18,354 bases of DNA from positions 1 through 18,354 of the forward strand of contig JAPUGN010000076.1 in the NCBI GenBank assembly GCA_027298165.1, written 5' to 3'. Of the stretch, positions 6,669 to 13,631 are shown piece by piece. The DNA is from Nitrospinota bacterium. Its GTDB lineage: Bacteria; Nitrospinota; Nitrospinia; Nitrospinales; Nitrospinaceae. The notes below the pieces were generated by a model that was not told the DNA's origin, ran no database searches, and saw only the letters and a program-made list of their open reading frames with translations. Made by a program: the position numbers and the translations under genes. Numbering within the stretch: position 1 is the first letter of the stretch; the number at the start of each line of letters is the position of its first letter.

Positions 6669-7073
6669 TCAAATAAAGAATAACCAGCAGAACGCCAGAC
6701 AACCGATAACGGCCAAAGCGACCACCAGGGTGAAAATGTACCCCGCGTCTTTTTCTCCCGAAGCTCTCCAAATGGGATCGCCGCCGGCGTATTGTTCGAT
6801 TTGCAGCATGGCCGAGGCGACTTCACCATCGGTCATGCTATTGACCCGGTTCAACGCTTCGGTTCCGGACACCCCGAACGCCCGAAGGCGCTCCTGCACT
6901 TCAGTGCGCCGGACCATGGAGATCAGTTGTTCGCGATCACTGCCCTGGTTGGACAAGGATTGCAGCGCCTGCCGGGTGCCCAACATTTCGGCCTGGACCG
7001 AAGCGGGAACCCAGACCAGGATGGCGGCCAGCAGATAGACTCCGCAGACACAAATTGTTTGTTTGAGTCGCAT
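6669..7073 (-). CDS. PA2779-family membrane protein
   Basis: This 134-residue protein has a signal sequence (hydrophobic 8-24, likely cleavage after VQA, residue 28) and a helical periplasmic part. That part has the family's RQALQSLSNQGSDREQL ... VQERLRAFGVSGTEALNRVNSMTDGEVASAM pattern. A C-terminal transmembrane segment (111-133) anchors it. The start is ATG at 7073, preceded by AGGA at a good distance; the frame continues upstream to 7145 but those residues are not family-like. It lies immediately upstream of the PA2778-family peptidase gene (stop and next start within 10 nt), the usual partner. Whether it is the substrate, an inhibitor or a membrane anchor for the peptidase is unknown. Confidence 0.85.
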   Translation of the reverse strand: MRLKQTICVCGVYLLAAILVWVPASVQAEMLGTRQALQSLSNQGSDREQLISMVRRTEVQERLRAFGVSGTEALNRVNSMTDGEVASAMLQIEQYAGGDPIWRASGEKDAGYIFTLVVALAVIGCLAFCWLFFI

Positions 7074-7245
7074 GATGTTTTTTCCTGGGTGAGAGCCTTC
7101 AGGTTTTTTCCGGTGGACAGAATAGCCGCCGGGCGTGCAGGACACCTTTTTCTAACCCGGTTTCCTGAAAAATGCAAATAAATCCTTTGCTCGGCAACCC
7201 GGCCTGGGTGGAAATGTTCGGACTCAAGGAAGGATCAAATCAATT

Positions 7246-7461
7246 TCAATTAGATTCACTGGCCAATGGATCGGATTTTAATTCTTTAGCGTATTTACTA
7301 TCTTTGATATTTTCCTGCTGGGCGGTTTTGTTTTTACGTGTCTTAAATATGGCTATGATTCCAACAACCGCTACTACGATGAGGGCGATCAGGATAACGA
7401 CACCCAATACAACCAGGAGACCTATAAACGTATCGTCGCCGTTATACCCTCCTTCCGGCAT
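7246..7461 (-). CDS. One-pass membrane miniprotein, unknown
   Basis: This 71-residue open frame has a polar start (MPEGGYNGDD), one long hydrophobic helix (about 12-39, rich in V/I/L) and a charged lysine-rich tail (TRKNKTAQQENIKDSKYAKE). That topology is believable for a real inner-membrane miniprotein with a cytosolic tail. A GGAAG site sits 9-10 nt before the ATG. It lies between the CFA synthase and PA2779-family genes on the same strand. I recognise no family. The clear topology argues for a real gene; the short length and lack of known relatives argue for caution. Confidence 0.55.
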   Translation of the reverse strand: MPEGGYNGDDTFIGLLVVLGVVILIALIVVAVVGIIAIFKTRKNKTAQQENIKDSKYAKELKSDPLASESN

Positions 7462-7655
7462 ATGATCGATCTTCCGGACCAGTGTGGCCTTCCCGGAGGT
7501 GCAGAAAGGCCCGTTCTAACCCGAATCTCCGCAAAAAGCAACTGCTGGCTCCAGATTCAACGGACTCCAGAGCATCCGGGATATTTACACCTTGCCCTTT
7601 AACATCCTGCTGGTGATGGGCTTTGGACTGGCGGAATGGCTGGTGACCGCTCCTT

Positions 7656-8951
7656 TTATACATACCAGCATTCACGGGTCGCGGGGAGCGGGGTGCGGCC
7701 GCGGTCGGCCTTGGCCAGGAGCGTTTGAAACAGGTTGAGCCGGCCCAGACAGAAATTATGTGCGGACCCGGCCATATACAATTTGAAAATCCGCCAAGTA
7801 ACTTCTCCGGCGATTTTCCGGATGGCCTCCTGTTGCCGCTCCAGGTTTTCCACCCACAGCCGCAGAGTCTGGGTATAATGCTCGCGCAGGTTTTCCACAT
7901 CCCGCACTTCGAAGCCGGTTTCCTCCGCCAGATCGATCACCGTTTTCAGAGGCACCAATTCGCCGTCGGGAAACACGTATTTATTGAGGAACGATTTGGA
8001 CGGCGGGTTTTGCTCGTACTGAAAGGTCGAACTAATTCCGTGACTGAGAAACAATCCTCTGGGTTTGAGCAGGCGCCAGGGGGTTTGGAAATATGCGTCC
8101 AGATAATGGTAACAGTGCTCAATAGCCCCCACGGAGGCGATTTTGTCGAATCGTTCACTGCCGGTCAAATCCCGAAAATCGACCACTTCCACCCGGCATT
8201 GGGAAGTCAGGCCCCATTTCTGAATTTTTGCGCGTGCGTATTCGTACTGCTCCTGGCTGAGGGTGATGCCAAGAGCATGGACCCCGTAATGCTTCGCGGC
8301 GTGTAGAATCAATCCGCCCCAGCCGCACCCGATATCCAGAAACGTCTCTCCCGGCCTCAACATCAGTTTGCGGCAGATGTAATCCAGCTTGTGCGTCTGG
8401 GCATCGTTGATATCCTCCTCCCACGAGTGAAAATAGCCGCAGGTGTATTGCAGGGAATCGTCCAGTACTTTCTCCCAGAAAGCGGCCGGCAGATCATAAT
8501 GAAAGCTGATGGCCTTGCGGGCGCGCTCCCGTTCGGCGGGCTCTCCGTGAACCGGGACGGCGGCATGGGCCTTGTAGGCTTTGTTGGTAGCCGGCAGAGA
8601 CAACAGCCATTTGGCGAAATGAATCTTATCCCGCCAGGTGACGTGCAGGGCGGCAAAATCATCCTGAAGCTTGTACGCCGCTTCCAGGTCGCCTTCGATA
8701 TCGAAATCCTTGAACACATACGCCTCCCCCAGCCCCAGTTCCGTCGGGTTCCACAACAGTTTGCGGAGCGTGCCCGGATGATTGATCACCAGGGTGAACC
8801 GCCAGGTCTGCCCCACCTCCTGCGGCAAGGTGCTGCCGTCCCAGAGGCGAATGGCAAAATCACGCGATGAATAGTTGGCAAAAATCTTCTTGAGAAAAGT
8901 CAACGATTGTTGTGCTTTTTTGTCTTCGTCACACAGTGCCATCGTTATCAT
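7656..8951 (-). CDS. cfa: Cyclopropane-fatty-acyl-phospholipid synthase (SAM-dependent)
   Basis: This 431-residue member of the CFA synthase/mycolic acid cyclopropane synthase family transfers a methylene from S-adenosylmethionine to the double bond of unsaturated acyl chains in membrane phospholipids. It has an N-terminal lipid-binding part (1-140), then LQYTCGYF with C171 (E. coli C139), the SAM motif FLDIGCGWGG (204-213), GITLSQEQ (228-235), GAIEH with E278 (E. coli E239), LSHGI with H304 and I306 (E. coli H266 and I268) and REHYTQTLRLW with Y359 (E. coli Y317). All catalytic positions I can place are intact, so the enzyme should be active. The start is ATG at 8951 behind AGGGGG. It is cytosolic and peripheral to the membrane. 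A truncated second copy of its 3' end lies 3.2 kb away, upstream of the radical SAM gene. Confidence 0.93.
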   Translation of the reverse strand: MITMALCDEDKKAQQSLTFLKKIFANYSSRDFAIRLWDGSTLPQEVGQTWRFTLVINHPGTLRKLLWNPTELGLGEAYVFKDFDIEGDLEAAYKLQDDFAALHVTWRDKIHFAKWLLSLPATNKAYKAHAAVPVHGEPAERERARKAISFHYDLPAAFWEKVLDDSLQYTCGYFHSWEEDINDAQTHKLDYICRKLMLRPGETFLDIGCGWGGLILHAAKHYGVHALGITLSQEQYEYARAKIQKWGLTSQCRVEVVDFRDLTGSERFDKIASVGAIEHCYHYLDAYFQTPWRLLKPRGLFLSHGISSTFQYEQNPPSKSFLNKYVFPDGELVPLKTVIDLAEETGFEVRDVENLREHYTQTLRLWVENLERQQEAIRKIAGEVTWRIFKLYMAGSAHNFCLGRLNLFQTLLAKADRGRTPLPATRECWYV

Positions 8952-8984
8952 AAGTCCCCCTCGCCAAACATGCCGTTGTGTCGG

Positions 8985-9014
8985 GGATCAGAGAAGATTG
9001 CGTTCAACTGATCC
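8985..9014. other. 7-bp inverted repeat upstream of cfa
   Basis: GGATCAG (8985-8991) and CTGATCC (9008-9014) are perfect arms around a 16-nt spacer, 34-63 nt before the cfa ATG. It could be an operator or a leader hairpin. No clear promoter was seen in the 279-nt gap between the radical SAM gene and cfa. Confidence 0.3.
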
Positions 9015-9199
9015 TCAACGTTAAAATGCGTTATTTTCCACGTTTCATATTTTTCCCCGATGGCTTTAACAGCCGACCTTTAATCACGTAAGACTTTTTT
9101 TCTTTTCCAGCATCCCGCGGTCCTCATGAAAAGGTTTGTTCCCGGCAAGGACGGTTGCGTTGCCATTGTTGACGCCGGGTCTTTGGAAATTCTGTTCCA

Positions 9200-9249
9200 G
9201 GAGAGCCACACCCCGGCAAGGCTACCGACTTTACCGGGGTGAACTCTCC
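9200..9249 (-). terminator. Long stem-loop over the 3' end of the radical SAM gene
   Basis: GGAGAG/CTCTCC (6 bp) and CACCCCGG/CCGGGGTG (8 bp) stack with a small internal loop of 2-3 nt and a 17-nt loop (arms 9244-9249 and 9234-9241 with 9209-9216 and 9200-9205). The TAA stop at 9233-9231 lies in the loop. There is no T-tract on either side, so it may be an mRNA 3'-end stabiliser or a T-less terminator. Confidence 0.4.
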
Positions 9250-10814
9250 ACCTTCACCCCACCCGGGGAGATCGGTAGGACAGGGAGAACATTTTTAGAA
9301 ACTTTTTCCGGTTCGGGGAAGACCGGCAGGCGCTCTTTTCTTGGGATCAGCTCGGCATAGGCGCCAAGGTTTTTTTCATACAGGGTATGAAAAAACTCCG
9401 GTAACTCCTGGGTGCGGCCTTCGAAAAATGCCCGGAATCCGGAATCCGCGATCAGCAGACCTCGCACCGTCTGCATGTCTTCGATATCTTTTCTCACGGC
9501 CAACGCGCGGGCATTATGAAACAGCCGGGTGGCCAGCGGTGTTCGGGTGGCCAACCGCCGCATCATCATTCGAGGGGAAGAAAGTTCCTGATTGAGAGAG
9601 ATCAGGCGGTCGTAAAATTCCACCGAAGAATAATTTTTCATCGTCACCGTCAGATAGGAAAGTTTGAAATAAAAAGACAGGGGCATGGTTTTCAAAATCC
9701 TCCCCTCGGAATCATAGGAGTCATAAAGGGGCGTTCCTCCGATGGGAATAGGCATGTTGACGGTGGCCCAGACTTCGGGAAGGCTCCGGATGAATTCGCG
9801 GGTCAGCTCCACCGGTTCATCTCCCCGGTCGGTATCGGTGCCGAATATAAAGTTGGCCTGCAGGCCCGGGATGTACTCGCCCAGCAATTTAAAATGTTTG
9901 ATCACCTGTTCCAGTTTGTCCCGTCCGGATTTTTTTCCGACCCCGGCCTTGTTCGAATACTCCGTCCAGGACTCCACGCCGGGAGCAACATAAATACAAT
10001 TCGTATCTTTGAGACGTTGCAGCCGTGATTCCCTCAAAACCGAAAGCGAACTTTCGATCATATAGGGATTCCGTCGGCCTTCAGGGGTTTGCTCAAGTAC
10101 GCTCAGGGTATCGTCGAAATTGATGCCAAAATTGGGGTCGGCAAACCACACCAGCACCTTCGGATAATTTTTGGACAGGAACGCCAAATCGTTCTTCAAA
10201 GCGTCGCCTGACAGGGGAATATAGGAGTTGTCCCAATCCAGGCAGAAGTCGCAGGTATACGGGCACCCAACGCTGGACAATAGATGAATCACGCTCATCC
10301 GCGCGGGTTTTCCGCGTGAAAAGGAAGCGCGAATGATGTCCGGCATCCTCTCTTCTACACTGGGAATCTCCGTCAACGGCTTGCCGCTGGTAATAACCGC
10401 CGGTGACTCAAACCGGCCTTTCAAAATATCCTCCACCAGGGTACGGTCACATTCTTTAACGACCAGATCAAAATACCGCAGGCAATCTTCGGAAAACGAT
10501 TTGGCGTGGGGTCCGCCGATAACGGTCAAAGTCTTTTCACGGCGATACAATTTGGCCAGCGCATAGGCCAGACCGCAGTACGGCGTATAGGTTCCGATGA
10601 ACACCACGTCCAAATCATTCGGGAGCAGGCTTTTGGGATCGGCCTGACCGTAATAGGTGACGTAATGCACCTGGTGACCGGCCTGCCGGCACCACACCGC
10701 GATGGCCTGCGGGGTGATGCTGACAAATTGCTTGGACATCTGTGCATGGTATAGCCGATAGGACCAGTTTCCTGCTGGTCTCTCCTGAAGCAGTTCCATC
10801 ACTCCAACTTTCAT
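9231..10814 (-). CDS. B12-binding-type radical SAM protein
   Basis: This 527-residue protein has an N-terminal Rossmann-like cobalamin-binding-type domain (about 1-150; strand VVFIGTYTPYC, then LTVIGGPHAKSF). A radical SAM TIM-barrel follows from about 175, with the iron-sulfur motif SSVGCPYTCDFCLDWDN (C184, C188, C191). The ~130 C-terminal residues are helical and unassigned. The family covers methyltransferases and ring-forming enzymes in lipid, hopanoid, pigment and natural-product pathways; the substrate cannot be read from the sequence. I start it at the ATG at 10814, where MKVGVMELL opens the domain behind AGGGAGAG. The frame stays open to 10997, but that DNA is the cfa remnant read in another frame. 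Downstream cfa on the same strand suggests a shared lipid pathway. Confidence 0.85.
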   Translation of the reverse strand: MKVGVMELLQERPAGNWSYRLYHAQMSKQFVSITPQAIAVWCRQAGHQVHYVTYYGQADPKSLLPNDLDVVFIGTYTPYCGLAYALAKLYRREKTLTVIGGPHAKSFSEDCLRYFDLVVKECDRTLVEDILKGRFESPAVITSGKPLTEIPSVEERMPDIIRASFSRGKPARMSVIHLLSSVGCPYTCDFCLDWDNSYIPLSGDALKNDLAFLSKNYPKVLVWFADPNFGINFDDTLSVLEQTPEGRRNPYMIESSLSVLRESRLQRLKDTNCIYVAPGVESWTEYSNKAGVGKKSGRDKLEQVIKHFKLLGEYIPGLQANFIFGTDTDRGDEPVELTREFIRSLPEVWATVNMPIPIGGTPLYDSYDSEGRILKTMPLSFYFKLSYLTVTMKNYSSVEFYDRLISLNQELSSPRMMMRRLATRTPLATRLFHNARALAVRKDIEDMQTVRGLLIADSGFRAFFEGRTQELPEFFHTLYEKNLGAYAELIPRKERLPVFPEPEKVSKNVLPVLPISPGGVKVESSPR

Positions 10815-10825
10815 GGGGGCTCTCC

Positions 10826-11029
10826 CTAAAAAAGGTTTAAAGCTCCAACCCTTGGAACCAAACTCAGACATACCCATGTTTTGCGTCGCTGGAAACGGCC
10901 ACAGTCGGCTTTGGCCAAGAGCGTTTGGAAGAGGTTGAGCCGACCCATACTGAAGTGGTGGCAGGACCCGGCCGTGACCAATTTGAAAATCCGCCAAGTG
11001 ACGTCTCCGGCTGTTTTCTGAATGGCTCC
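10826..11029 (-). pseudogene. Truncated second copy of CFA synthase (C-terminal remnant)
   Basis: Positions 10901-11030 match the 3' part of the intact cfa gene (7701-7830) without gaps, with about 102 of 130 bases identical by my count. The frame is kept: AIQKTAGDVTWRIFKL ... GRLNLFQTLLAKADCGR, about 34 of 44 residues identical to the intact enzyme. It runs on to a TAG at 10826-10828. The similarity stops abruptly at ~11030, where AT-rich DNA begins, so the whole catalytic part is missing. The level of divergence shows an old paralogue, not a recent copy. The remnant sits immediately before the radical SAM gene, where a full cfa paralogue once presumably stood. Confidence 0.88.
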
Positions 11030-11030
11030 T

Positions 11031-11304
11031 ATAATTTATTTATGTTAAATAATCTATTAAATATTAATCATATGCCCAAAAAATTTTAGCTGGGTGACCC
11101 CGCTCTCTCGACCTTTCTCCGGGCCTATAATCCCACGGGTTCCCAGAATTATAAAAATTAATATAGGCATATTTTTATAAAATGCAATAGAATATTAATT
11201 ATTTTGCATAATATTTATAATCAGGGTAAATGCCTATGGATGGGGAACTCCTTTGTACGGAAGGATTTTCCAGAAAAATGGGGAGGGGGAAAGCGGCCCT
11301 GGGA
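11031..11304. other. AT-rich non-coding spacer
   Basis: There is no credible gene here. Positions 11031-11087 and 11147-11220 are strikingly AT-rich with many runs of TTAAATA-like sequence. A GC-rich island lies between them (11088-11146), and the last ~80 bp are ordinary. The abrupt change exactly where the cfa remnant stops suggests a deletion or insertion scar. A promoter for the radical SAM gene is likely somewhere here, but none could be singled out. Confidence 0.55.
11081..11146 (-). terminator. Terminator candidate downstream of the lipoprotein operon
   Basis: On the minus strand, CTGGG-a-ACCC pairs with GGGT-ca-CCCAG (arms 11146-11137 and 11100-11090) around a 36-nt loop, followed by CTAAAATTTTTT. 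The stem plus T-tract fits an intrinsic terminator about 155 nt after the last lipoprotein stop. The large loop and the bulges make it uncertain. Confidence 0.35.
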
Positions 11305-11883
11305 TTATTCTACTTGGGCAGCAAGGAACATGGATTGGCTCAAGGTCTTAAAAAACTGCTGGTAAAGGGCTGGGTCTTCGACCGCACGGATATTGTATTG
11401 AATACTGGCGCGGACCCTGAGCTGGGTTTTGCCTTTGGGGCGTATCGTCACCGATATACGGGTGAGATCATTACGATACTGAAACGGCCCATAGGTCCGG
11501 TAATTCGTTTGGAAACTCATCAAACTATCCGTTTTATAGTTGTAATAGGAGGGTTTATTCTGCCAACCCCCGCCGCCACGAGGATACATTTTTTTGGCGG
11601 ATAATATCCACAACTCCTCATCCAACACTTCGATATCAAAAAAGAGGTCCTGCATGGTATAGATGACCGCCTGCATGGTTTTTCTTTTATCGGTGGTATC
11701 AAACACCCGGGTCTGCAGGGCGCGCATTTTCACCTGGCTGGCTTCCGACATCAGGATCTGGCTTTCGGAGTTCCATTGGATCTCCGCACCCCATTGCATG
11801 GCGCACCCCTGCAAGAGGATGCTGAAGCCAAGTATGAGCAGGCCAAATAAAACCCGCTTTTTTTGAAGCAAAAGGAATCTCAT
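11305..11883 (-). CDS. Lipoprotein of the 'QTR-FDT' paralogue group, copy 3 (unknown function)
   Basis: This 192-residue protein has a lipobox L-L-Q-G-C27. It shares two blocks with the two genes upstream: QTRVFDTTD...MQDLFFDIE (57-85), and near the end EDPALYQQFFKTLSQSMFLAAQVE (169-192), with a strand segment ISVTIRPKGKTQLRVRASIQYNIRAVED before it. Between them is a private insert rich in Gly/Tyr/Asn (about 100-135, YPRGGGGWQNKPSYYNY). The alternation of helix and strands suggests a small alpha/beta periplasmic domain held at the membrane by the lipid. No enzymatic residues stand out. It is the last gene of the four-gene operon, 72 nt after the previous one, with a poor ribosome site. It is the most diverged of the three. 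Confidence 0.8.
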   Translation of the reverse strand: MRFLLLQKKRVLFGLLILGFSILLQGCAMQWGAEIQWNSESQILMSEASQVKMRALQTRVFDTTDKRKTMQAVIYTMQDLFFDIEVLDEELWILSAKKMYPRGGGGWQNKPSYYNYKTDSLMSFQTNYRTYGPFQYRNDLTRISVTIRPKGKTQLRVRASIQYNIRAVEDPALYQQFFKTLSQSMFLAAQVE

Positions 11884-11955
11884 TGTTCTCAGGTGATGAA
11901 CCGATTTAAAAAACTCTTTTTTCGCAGACCGCCATCCTACCAGGCTTCAATTTCC

Positions 11956-12387
11956 TCAACCGGGAAGAAACAGGGACCGTTGCACCGCGGTAAAAAAGCT
12001 CTGGTAAATTTTCGGATCTTCAATGGGTCGTGTATTGATAATGGCATTGACCCGGACTTCGACTCGACTCTCTCCTTTAGAACGAACCGTCACCGTCAGT
12101 TCCACAAATCCAGAATGACCCGACCCGGCAAACTTACCGGCGGTCACCAGTCCCATGGGTCCGTTGGCTCGTTCGACGATAAACCCGAGGTCCTGCAGGG
12201 CGGCCACCACGCCCCGCATCACTTTTTGCTGATCTTTGATGTCAAACGTCCGGCTCTGATAGCTCCGGATTTTCATCTGGGACTCGTTGAGGGACAACAG
12301 CTCCTTCGGTGGTTTGGGGGCTCCAACACATGCCTGTAGAAAAAAAACCAACCCTATTAAAACAAGTATTTTTTTACGGCCGTTCAC
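11956..12387 (-). CDS. Lipoprotein of the 'QTR-FDT' paralogue group, copy 2 (unknown function)
   Basis: This is a 143-residue lipoprotein with lipobox L-Q-A-C20. The GTG at 12387 is chosen as start because GAGGAGA lies about 9 nt upstream and the signal sequence (NGRKKILVLIGLVFFLQAC) then begins correctly; the longer frame from 12474 would put 29 non-signal residues in front. Shared blocks are QSRTFDIKD (44-52), LQDLGFIVE (64-72) and EDPKIYQSFFTAVQRSLFL (123-141), with LTVTVRSKGESRVEVRVNAI between, parallel to copy 3. It has neither the Gly/Tyr insert of copy 3 nor the hydrophobic segment of copy 1, so it is the minimal form of the domain. It lies 13 nt after copy 1. Confidence 0.82.
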   Translation of the reverse strand: MNGRKKILVLIGLVFFLQACVGAPKPPKELLSLNESQMKIRSYQSRTFDIKDQQKVMRGVVAALQDLGFIVERANGPMGLVTAGKFAGSGHSGFVELTVTVRSKGESRVEVRVNAIINTRPIEDPKIYQSFFTAVQRSLFLPG

Positions 12388-12400
12388 GATATGTCTCTCC

Positions 12401-13036
12401 TCAGATTTGATGGGCTTCAAGAAATACAGACTTGGACAATTTGGCAAAAAATTGCTGGTAAATCTTCGGGTCATGAATCATTTCCATCCATTGTCCGCCC
12501 GGCGCAATATGATTATCTCCGGCCTCGCCGTGCCCTTGCCAAACTATTCTATGAAAAATAATGCGGACGGTGAACTTGGAGGTATCCCCCTCCACCGGAC
12601 GGGTCGCCAGTGTGGCGGCGATTTGCTGATGCACGTCCACAGGAATGATAAAGACGTCCTGGGCAAACAACCCCAGGATCATGATAAAAACCTGCGCTAT
12701 TTCCTGACCGTATTCCCGTGCACCCCGCTCTTTCATAGCACGGAGGATACCCAAATCCGATGCACTTTCCTTGATCTGGAAACCCAAATCCTGGAGCACA
12801 GCGGCTGAAGCCGAGAGCAGTTCCTTTTCCTGCGAGGTTTCAAAGGTCCGGGTTTGCTGGGCTTTGTGCTTCGCGCTTTCGGGAGACAGTTGAAAAAAAC
12901 TCTCCGGGGTGGCGGCCCTCGAAGCACCACACCCCGATAACAGGACTCCCCCCAGCAGGAGAAGGAAAACCCACTTGCAACCTTGAGACGCTCCTCCTGT
13001 GCGAGGACTTTTAGAATTGAGTGTAGTTGTAGGCAA
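12401..13036 (-). CDS. Lipoprotein of the 'QTR-FDT' paralogue group, copy 1 (unknown function)
   Basis: This 211-residue lipoprotein has lipobox L-S-G-C36. Shared blocks are QTRTFETSQ (61-69), LQDLGFQIKE (81-90) and the C-terminal HDPKIYQQFFAKLSKSVFLEAHQI (188-211). Between them it has a unique hydrophobic stretch (about 113-131, IAQVFIMILGLFAQDVFII) that might insert in a membrane, and an FHRIVWQ strand. The start is a TTG at 13036 with AAGGGA upstream. It overlaps the preceding gene's end by 26 nt, which implies translational coupling; no better in-frame start is present before the signal sequence. It looks closest to the ancestral form, being the longest and having the clearest motifs. I know similar 'LQDLGF' lipoproteins exist in other Gram-negatives but cannot name a family. 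Confidence 0.8.
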   Translation of the reverse strand: MPTTTLNSKSPRTGGASQGCKWVFLLLLGGVLLSGCGASRAATPESFFQLSPESAKHKAQQTRTFETSQEKELLSASAAVLQDLGFQIKESASDLGILRAMKERGAREYGQEIAQVFIMILGLFAQDVFIIPVDVHQQIAATLATRPVEGDTSKFTVRIIFHRIVWQGHGEAGDNHIAPGGQWMEMIHDPKIYQQFFAKLSKSVFLEAHQI

Positions 13037-13418
13037 AATCCCTTACCATTTTTTGTTCGTCAAACTTGATGATAATCGTCAAAGTCTTTTGAGTGCTCGT
13101 ACTTTCGTTCTGCCTACTACTTGCCCCAAACAGGATCAATGTCCCATAAGCTGAATTACGGGTGTCAACGCGGTTGGAGGAAACCTTGTCATAAATCCAA
13201 ACTTCGCGGCGTTTTTCATCGGTAGTCACAATATTGGGAGATCCCAGGATAGCCGCAACATCCGAAGCGGGCATGCCTTCTTTGATTTCGCCCTGAACTT
13301 TACCGACTGTTAATTGAGTCGCGTCTGCGTCCCGGCCGGCATTGGTGGGATGAGTCATAATACAACCGGACAATAGGATGCCACCCGACAAGACGAACCA
13401 TAATAATTTTCTTTTCAT
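13011..13418 (-). CDS. BamE/SmpA-OmlA-like lipoprotein
   Basis: This 135-residue lipoprotein has lipobox L-S-G-C19. The body matches the SmpA/OmlA (BamE-like) fold pattern: VQGEIKEGMPASDVAAILGSPNIVTTDEKRREVWIYDK (41-78; the 'G-M-x-x-x-x-V-x-x-I-L-G-x-P' helix and following strand), then strands LTIIIKFDEQKMVRDFAY (113-130). BamE proper is part of the outer-membrane barrel assembly complex, but the fold is shared by many lipoproteins of unknown role and by BLIP-like inhibitors, so I do not call it bamE. I chose the ATG at 13418 because GGGAGA lies 8 nt upstream; the TTG five codons earlier contains that site. It is the first gene of the lipoprotein operon, and its 3' end overlaps copy 1. Confidence 0.8.
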   Translation of the reverse strand: MKRKLLWFVLSGGILLSGCIMTHPTNAGRDADATQLTVGKVQGEIKEGMPASDVAAILGSPNIVTTDEKRREVWIYDKVSSNRVDTRNSAYGTLILFGASSRQNESTSTQKTLTIIIKFDEQKMVRDFAYNYTQF

Positions 13419-13631
13419 TACATTTTCTCCCAATTCTGGAAATTCATCCGTTGATTACTTATTAGGGTAACCGGGATTCCGAAAATTTAAACCCCAATAT
13501 TATGATCCTTAAAGATTTATTTGGAGTGCATTCACTTGTATTTACATTTACCCCAAAACCGCAATGCTGTTTTTTTGCAAACAAACCCATATCCAATAAG
13601 GCCCACAAACAACCCATCCATAGAAAACAGG

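Noticed and set aside
10815..10997. A 61-residue N-terminal extension of the radical SAM protein
   Set aside because: The DNA is the cfa remnant read in a different frame. The ATG at 10814 has a proper ribosome site and gives the natural domain start.
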